Source of the DNA: an uncultured Porphyromonas sp.
GTDB lineage: Bacteria > Bacteroidota > Bacteroidia > Bacteroidales > Porphyromonadaceae
NCBI RefSeq assembly: GCF_947254915.1
Contig: NZ_CAMYEZ010000072.1
Coordinates: 1 to 10,981 of the forward strand
DNA: 10,981 nt
Reading direction: 5' to 3'
The position numbers were made by a program, and so were the translations under genes. The notes under the pieces were generated by a model that saw nothing but the letters and a program-made list of their open reading frames with translations, did not search any database and was not told the origin of the DNA. Positions 7,033 through 10,981 of the stretch are shown here, in pieces. Within the stretch, counting starts at the first letter, position 1, and every line of letters starts with the position of its first letter.

Positions 7033-9447
7033 CTAGAAGCGGCGCTCGATGTCTTGGGCGCCTTGGCTGCGGGTGGAGGAGGTGTCCTTGCCGTTGGAGA
7101 ACTTGTAGGAGATCGAGAGGTAGAGCGTCGGGTTGTCGTAGCTATTGTCGAAGGAGACGCTGTAGCCATCGTACTGGCTCACCCCCTTATAGTTCGAGAC
7201 TAGGAGGTTTAGTCCAGCAATAGAGATAGCGAGCCGTCTATCCAAGAGGAAGTAGCTCATACCGAGTCCTAGATTGTACTGCGGCTCCAGCGTGACGACC
7301 GTCGTCTTCTGCCGTCCCGTGAACTCGCCCGAGAGGAAGCCAGTCCAGGTGCGGCTCTCGTTGAAAGTGAAGTCTAGGTAGCCACTGACGCCCCACTCAC
7401 TGCCCGTCATCTTAGGCGGAAGCTGTGGCAATGTCGAGGTATAAAGGCTTCGGCCATAGTACGCCTCAAGGTTGGCACTCATCCAGCGGAGCTTGTCGAA
7501 GTAGTAGCCCGCCTCAGCTCCTAGGAAGAGACTGTTTTGCGCATTCTCCATCTGCGTGTAGACCCGCTCGCCCTGCAGAGTTGAGATAGGAGTCATCAGC
7601 CGTAGCCCTCTTCGCAAGCGTCCTCGGATAGAGAGGGATTGGTCGAAGGTGTAGCCAACCCCCAGCAAGTAGCGTAGCTCAGGACGAAGCTGCGCATTCC
7701 CCTGATAAAAGGTGCGCTCATTGACCTGCCAGACGAAGGGGTTGAGGTCTCTAAACTTAGGCTCCACGATGGAGCTATTGACCGTGAGCGTCAGCTGATG
7801 CCTTGGCGAGGGGGTGTAGCTGGCATGTAGCATCGGGAGCCAAGCGTCATCATAGCGATTTAGGTCTGGGATCGTGGTCGTTGCTTGCCCCTGCTGTGCC
7901 AGATGTGACTTGACCCCGAGGTAGCGCACCCCTAGGCGCATCCACCACTGGTCGCTCAGGCGAAGCGTACCGCTGACGTAAGGCGAGAGGCTCCACTCCT
8001 GCCAAACTATATCGTTGCGCTGCTGTATGAGCGGATGCGGACTCACCACATCGCTGTGCGCCCGATGATTGGCAGTACCACTCCAAGCGCCCTTGAGCCC
8101 TGTCTCTAGGAGGTAACGCTTGTCTCCATCTAAGTAGATCGCATAGTCGCTGCTTAGGTGTGCCCCCGAGGTGTGCAGATTGCTCTCCTCACGATAGGCT
8201 AAAAAAGGGTCGCTCTGAGCCAATGCCCGACCTTCGTAAGTAGTCTGCGAACCGTTTGTTAAGTTAAAGTACGACAGCTCGCTCCAGAGCTGTCCACCCC
8301 GCTCCCCGAAGGTTGCCTCCCAGTAAGCGGTCGCCGTGATGCGTGGCTCGGTAGCTAGGTAGGCGTTGCTATTCTCCACGACACGCTCTGGAGCGCTCGG
8401 CTGCGTGGTCGTCTCTTGGCTCTCAAAGAGGTTACGGTGCTTCTTCCTATTCCACGAGAGCGCCACGCCCACTAGGCTTTTCTCCCCATAGGCGTACTGT
8501 AGCGTGCCACGCACACCCATATAGTCGTAGCGACCCACCGAGGGCGTATAAGTGTGGTAGCGATAATCTTTCGCCTCGTAGGTAACATCCTCTAGATTGT
8601 CCGTTCCGTTGGCATTGATCGAAGGCGCTATTGAGGCAAAGAGCCCTCGCCGATTGTAGAGCAGCGAACCGTAGCCTCCGTAGCGGAAGTTATCCTTATT
8701 GGCAAACATGCCCTCAGTGCCAATCACCCCGCCCATATACTCCTTAAAGAGGGAGGAGGTGTGCAGGATAATCATCGCCGTATTGCCGTCTGGGTCGTAC
8801 CTGAGTGGCGGCTGCGTAATCACCTCCACACGGTCTATCAGCCCCGCATCGTACCCTTTGAGGAGACCAGCAATCTCCGAAGCGTCGACACGCTGCAAGA
8901 CATTGCCTATCTTGACCAAGACCTGCTCCTTGCCCAGGATGCTGAGCTGATTGCCCTTCACCTGCACCTTCGGTATATGCTTGAGCAAGTCTAAGGCATC
9001 GTTGCTGCGCTCTCGTATCTTGCGCACATCGACCGTAAAGCCATCGGGTCGGGTTCGCACCCCGACGATCTGCCCCCGCACGACCACCGTCTGGAGTTCC
9101 TCGCTACTCGTCTCCAGGGTAATGGAGCCTAGGTCAAGCGGTTTCCCCGTAAGGTTAATCTCCTCCGTGTGCATCGCATAGCCGAGGTAGCTCACGCCGA
9201 AGATGTACTGTCCAGCAGGCGCATTCATCGTAAAGTGTCCCGCAGCGTCACTCACAGCAAACTGCACAATCTCCTGCGTCTCCCGATCCTTCACGAGGAA
9301 GACGGAGGCACCCTCGAGCACCCCATTGGCATCTTGGACGCTTCCCGTGATGGCGCTCCCCGTCGTCTGCGCCGAGGCGGTGACGCTCCATATGATTAGC
9401 CCGATGGCTAAGTATAGTACTCTCTTGATCGTTCGTATATGTCGCAT
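7033..9447 (-). CDS. TonB-dependent-receptor-like outer membrane protein (first of tandem array)
   Basis: This 804-residue protein is the first of three consecutive receptor-like genes. Residues 1-26 are a signal peptide (hydrophobic 9-22, ending VTASA before Q27). About 33-112 form a carboxypeptidase-regulatory-like domain (GASVFLV, GHFTMNAPAGQY, VSYLGYA). About 118-231 form a plug that includes LQTVVVRGQ, LDLLKHIPKVQVKGNQL, DRVEVITQPPLRYDPDG and AMIILHT. The rest is barrel, ending in the strand YLSISYKF and a polar tail of 21 residues. The plug lacks the usual GGIINI ending and resembles that of the third gene (both carry V-x-V-x-GNQL followed by GKE) more than the second. The ATG at 9447 starts the signal peptide directly; a TATATTTG box lies about 41 bases upstream. 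There is no SusD, sigma factor or enzyme beside it, so the substrate is not inferable. Confidence 0.88.
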   Translation of the reverse strand: MRHIRTIKRVLYLAIGLIIWSVTASAQTTGSAITGSVQDANGVLEGASVFLVKDRETQEIVQFAVSDAAGHFTMNAPAGQYIFGVSYLGYAMHTEEINLTGKPLDLGSITLETSSEELQTVVVRGQIVGVRTRPDGFTVDVRKIRERSNDALDLLKHIPKVQVKGNQLSILGKEQVLVKIGNVLQRVDASEIAGLLKGYDAGLIDRVEVITQPPLRYDPDGNTAMIILHTSSLFKEYMGGVIGTEGMFANKDNFRYGGYGSLLYNRRGLFASIAPSINANGTDNLEDVTYEAKDYRYHTYTPSVGRYDYMGVRGTLQYAYGEKSLVGVALSWNRKKHRNLFESQETTTQPSAPERVVENSNAYLATEPRITATAYWEATFGERGGQLWSELSYFNLTNGSQTTYEGRALAQSDPFLAYREESNLHTSGAHLSSDYAIYLDGDKRYLLETGLKGAWSGTANHRAHSDVVSPHPLIQQRNDIVWQEWSLSPYVSGTLRLSDQWWMRLGVRYLGVKSHLAQQGQATTTIPDLNRYDDAWLPMLHASYTPSPRHQLTLTVNSSIVEPKFRDLNPFVWQVNERTFYQGNAQLRPELRYLLGVGYTFDQSLSIRGRLRRGLRLMTPISTLQGERVYTQMENAQNSLFLGAEAGYYFDKLRWMSANLEAYYGRSLYTSTLPQLPPKMTGSEWGVSGYLDFTFNESRTWTGFLSGEFTGRQKTTVVTLEPQYNLGLGMSYFLLDRRLAISIAGLNLLVSNYKGVSQYDGYSVSFDNSYDNPTLYLSISYKFSNGKDTSSTRSQGAQDIERRF

Positions 9448-9488
9448 AGTGTGTCGTGTATATGTCGTAATTCTGCAGTAAGCCGTAG

Positions 9489-9496
9489 CAAATATA
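9489..9496 (-). promoter_or_regulatory. Candidate -7 promoter box for the receptor-like operon
   Basis: The minus strand reads TATATTTG, an exact match to TAnnTTTG, about 41 bases before the ATG at 9447. That is nearly the same spacing as the psd box. No -33 TTTG is visible at the expected distance; that stretch is GC-rich. The gene-free region upstream and the hairpin behind sov fit a separate transcription start here. Confidence 0.5.
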
Positions 9497-9640
9497 TGTA
9501 AAACCGCCCGACCCGCCTACGCTACCTCAGGGCTGACGCATTATAAGCACTCTACTAGGAGCTGCCCAGGACGAGAACTGAGGGATGTCTGCCCCAAACA
9601 CCACTACGTAGCGATACGGTCGGACTCTGAGTGCTTTTAC

Positions 9641-9649
9641 ATTCACGAT
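9641..9649 (+). repeat. 9-bp direct repeat ATTCACGAT, left copy
   Basis: ATTCACGAT occurs here and at 9822-9830. The two copies enclose 172 bp that contain the tandem array and the dispersed repeat. This could be a target-site duplication around a small inserted element, or chance: two matching 9-mers in a few hundred bases are not very rare. I see no convincing terminal inverted repeats just inside the copies. Confidence 0.35.
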
Positions 9650-9716
9650 GATTCGGAACTCTCCCGAGGTATTTGGAAACCGCCAGGGAGAAAATGAGAA
9701 TTCTCCACGGAGGGGC

Positions 9717-9778
9717 GAAATAAAAGTTCGGAAGAATGAAATGAAACTTCGGAAGAATGAAATGAAAGTTCCGAAGAG
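9717..9778 (+). repeat. 21-bp tandem repeat array (about three units)
   Basis: Two complete 21-bp units, 9726-9746 and 9747-9767, differ only at their first base (G versus C). They are preceded by the last 9 bases of another unit (9717-9725, one mismatch) and followed by the start of a further unit (9768-9778, two mismatches). The core reads TTCGGAAGAATGAAATGAAA. The changes create an 8-bp perfect inverted repeat, CTTCGGAA at 9747-9754 with TTCCGAAG at 9769-9776, separated by 14 bases. The last unit runs into the dispersed 51-bp repeat. Confidence 0.85.
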
Positions 9779-9806
9779 TTTTTCCGTCCCTCACTGGAAA
9801 ATCAAA
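9756..9806 (+). repeat. Dispersed intergenic repeat, right copy
   Basis: This copy matches positions 1-51 without gaps (46 of 51 bases) and in the same orientation. It overlaps the end of the 21-bp tandem array, so the array unit is part of the repeat. It ends five bases before the hairpin that follows sov. Both copies sit 3' of a minus-strand transcription unit, which suggests a preferred position rather than random scatter, though two copies are few. Confidence 0.85.
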
Positions 9807-9810
9807 GACT

Positions 9811-9842
9811 TCCACGGAGGAATTCACGATTTCCTCCGTAGA
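9811..9842 (-). terminator. Hairpin directly after sov, possible terminator
   Basis: Positions 9811-9822 pair with 9831-9842 to form a 12-bp stem around an 8-base loop. The central nine pairs (ACGGAGGAA with TTCCTCCGT) are perfect; one outer pair is G-T when read as minus-strand RNA. The stem begins 7 bases after the sov stop codon. The bases that follow on the minus strand contain short T runs (AGTCTTTGATTTTCC) but no continuous T tract, so it is not a textbook intrinsic terminator. It could instead stabilise the 3' end of the sov message. Confidence 0.45.
9822..9830 (+). repeat. 9-bp direct repeat ATTCACGAT, right copy
   Basis: This is the second copy of the 9-mer at 9641-9649, in the same orientation. 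It overlaps the loop of the hairpin behind sov (loop 9823-9830). If the enclosed 172 bp were inserted, the sov 3' hairpin would have been partly built by that insertion. Confidence 0.35.
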
Positions 9843-9849
9843 GGTTGTA

Positions 9850-10981
9850 TTACTGCTGCGTGAGACTGATGCGGAGGGCGACGCCAAAGGAGGTATTGTT
9901 CACGGGGAAGGAGGCGGTGCTCACGAGCGGGTGATTCATATTCCAGTCAAAGTAGCCTCGTATGGTGAGCATACGGCTGAGTGCGTAGTCAGCACTGAGC
10001 TTGATGACGTGCGCCACATTGCCATTGGTCGCCTGCGTGAAGGCTTCCTGTATCTTGCGAATGAGCATTGAGGAGTGATTGTACGAGTACTCGCAGCGCA
10101 GGGTCATAGCACCGCCCGAGGCAAAGAGCGGATTCTCCTTTTTGCCACCCTGCGCCTGTGCTCCCGTACGCTGAGGTGCCCGACGCTTGATGCCGATGAG
10201 CTTGCTGAAGTCATCGATCTTGTAGTTGATCCCGACGGAGATCTCGTTGCGGCTGTTTTCGATGACCTGGAAGGAGGTGAGGTTGAGCATCAGGTCTCGC
10301 GACTTATTCCAGCGAGCGTTGAGTCCCAATCCACTTTGCAAGGTCATCTCTACGCCAATGAGCGGTGCAAAGGACTCACGAATGGAGACCTGCGTGATGT
10401 CGTAAGGCGAGGAGGCGACACGACGCATGCCATTTGCGCCACCAGAGGCACCGTCGGCGGGCATCTCTATGTAGCCCATGCGTAGCTGCTGCTCGATCGG
10501 TTGCCAGGAGATGAAGGAGTTGTAGTTCGCCACACTATAACTATTGCGATAGGTGTGGGAGAGGGAGAAGTTGCGGAAGAGGTCTGCCAGTGCGGGAATC
10601 TTTGTTAGCCCCGTGTAGGTGATGCTCCAGTTGGGAAGGGTGCGCCAGATCGAGTGGAAAGGCGTCGCTCCGTCTAGACCACGAGCCGTATAGGCAGCGA
10701 TGAAGGCGGGGATCAGTACATCGGGACTATTGGGCCGCACCTCGGGAGCATCTGCTCCAGCGATAGCGTTGTACTGGTTGGTCAATCGCTGCACCATCTC
10801 CTGCTGGTAGCTGAGGAGATTGTCAAAGGTACTGGTCTTGTAGCCATTGCTGGCATTGGCACTGGCGAAGAAGCCCTTGAGTCCGATGGTTCCGGCGGTA
10901 AAGGTACCGCTGTAAGTCTCGGGAGCACCCTCAAACATATACTGCGTCTGCACCGCTCTATTGGTGTGATAGTCCCAGGTG
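9850..10981 (-). CDS. sov: Sov/SprA, type IX secretion outer membrane protein (C-terminal part)
   Basis: This is the C-terminal end of the very large outer-membrane protein called Sov in Porphyromonas and SprA in Flavobacterium. It forms the main translocon of the type IX secretion system, which exports gingipain-like and adhesin cargo. The frame stays open to the window edge, so 376 residues are visible of a family length of about 2,400-2,500. Family-like stretches are WDYHTNRAV near residues 2-10, LPNWSITYTGL followed by FRNFSLSHTYRNSYSV, and the ending with IRGYFDWNMNHPLV, FPVNNTSFGVALRISL. These are barrel strands and turns, and the end with an F-G-x-x-L-R-x-S-L strand is complete, so the protein is intact here. 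A GTG inside the frame at 10953 is not the start. The assignment is from recognition of the family's C-terminal pattern. Confidence 0.9.
   Translation of the reverse strand, partial: TWDYHTNRAVQTQYMFEGAPETYSGTFTAGTIGLKGFFASANASNGYKTSTFDNLLSYQQEMVQRLTNQYNAIAGADAPEVRPNSPDVLIPAFIAAYTARGLDGATPFHSIWRTLPNWSITYTGLTKIPALADLFRNFSLSHTYRNSYSVANYNSFISWQPIEQQLRMGYIEMPADGASGGANGMRRVASSPYDITQVSIRESFAPLIGVEMTLQSGLGLNARWNKSRDLMLNLTSFQVIENSRNEISVGINYKIDDFSKLIGIKRRAPQRTGAQAQGGKKENPLFASGGAMTLRCEYSYNHSSMLIRKIQEAFTQATNGNVAHVIKLSADYALSRMLTIRGYFDWNMNHPLVSTASFPVNNTSFGVALRISLTQQ

Larger units (their letters stand above)
9448..9849. other. Intergenic region between sov and the receptor-like operon
   Basis: No gene that I would accept lies in this stretch of about 400 bp. 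From right to left it holds a hairpin directly behind sov (9811-9842), the right copy of the dispersed repeat (9756-9806) and a 21-bp tandem array (9717-9778). Next come a 6-bp inverted repeat (9687-9692 with 9701-9706) and two copies of TCCACGGAGG (9704-9713 and 9811-9820). After about 150 bp in which I see nothing, a candidate promoter box lies at 9489-9496. The open frames crossing it (minus 9555-9887, plus 9648-9863) run through the repeats or into sov and look accidental. Confidence 0.8.

Noticed and set aside
9648..9863. Plus-strand open frame of 71 codons through the repeat cluster
   Set aside because: It consists mostly of the tandem and dispersed repeats, runs into the sov 3' end, and its counterpart in the left repeat copy differs mainly by amino-acid-changing substitutions.
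9555..9887. Minus-strand open frame of 110 codons overlapping the end of sov, containing the FHFILP repeat
   Set aside because: It begins inside sov in another frame, and its apparent peptide repeat is only the 21-bp tandem DNA repeat (seven codons) read in frame.
10075..10485. Plus-strand open frame of 136 codons inside sov
   Set aside because: It lies wholly opposite the sov coding frame, has no recognisable domain, and its composition is what an antisense frame of this gene would give.
1..10981. CRISPR array, tRNA or rRNA genes, transposase or phage genes, defence system
   Set aside because: I found no spaced repeat array, no recognisable RNA gene and no coding sequence of those kinds; all seven genes have ordinary envelope or lipid roles.

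Overview
The window looks like chromosomal DNA from a Bacteroidales bacterium, most likely a Porphyromonas. The support is a Sov/SprA-type type IX secretion protein, three outer-membrane barrels of the Bacteroidetes type with N-terminal carboxypeptidase-regulatory-like domains, the psd-pssA-DUF4834 gene order, and candidate promoter boxes of the TAnnTTTG form. The genus is inferred from protein resemblance only. All seven genes lie on the minus strand, so transcription runs from high to low coordinates.

Layout in the direction of transcription. (1) 10981-9850: the last 376 codons of sov/sprA, the large outer-membrane component of the type IX secretion system. It runs off the right edge and is followed directly by a 12-bp hairpin. 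(2) 9849-9448: a gene-free stretch of about 400 bp with a small cluster of direct, tandem and inverted repeats, then a candidate promoter. (3) 9447-2086: three consecutive genes of about 800 codons, separated by 71 and 49 bp. Each encodes a TonB-dependent-receptor-like protein with signal peptide, carboxypeptidase-regulatory-like domain, plug and C-terminal barrel; they are probably one operon. (4) 2085-1918: a short gap with a candidate promoter. (5) 1917-138: psd, pssA and a small DUF4834 membrane protein, tightly spaced and probably one operon. (6) 137-1: non-coding, carrying a second copy of the repeat seen beyond sov.

How the genes work together. PssA makes phosphatidylserine from CDP-diacylglycerol and serine, and Psd decarboxylates it to phosphatidylethanolamine, so the left operon is the cell's phosphatidylethanolamine pathway plus one uncharacterised small membrane protein. 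The three receptor-like genes have no SusD-like lipoprotein, sigma/anti-sigma pair or enzyme beside them, so their substrates cannot be read from context.

I do not see a clearly new defence, mobile or biosynthetic system. The least explained feature is the intergenic repeat family: a 51-bp sequence at both ends of the window (46 of 51 bases identical, same orientation), each time just beyond the 3' end of a minus-strand transcription unit. The right-hand copy is joined to a 21-bp tandem array and a strong hairpin.
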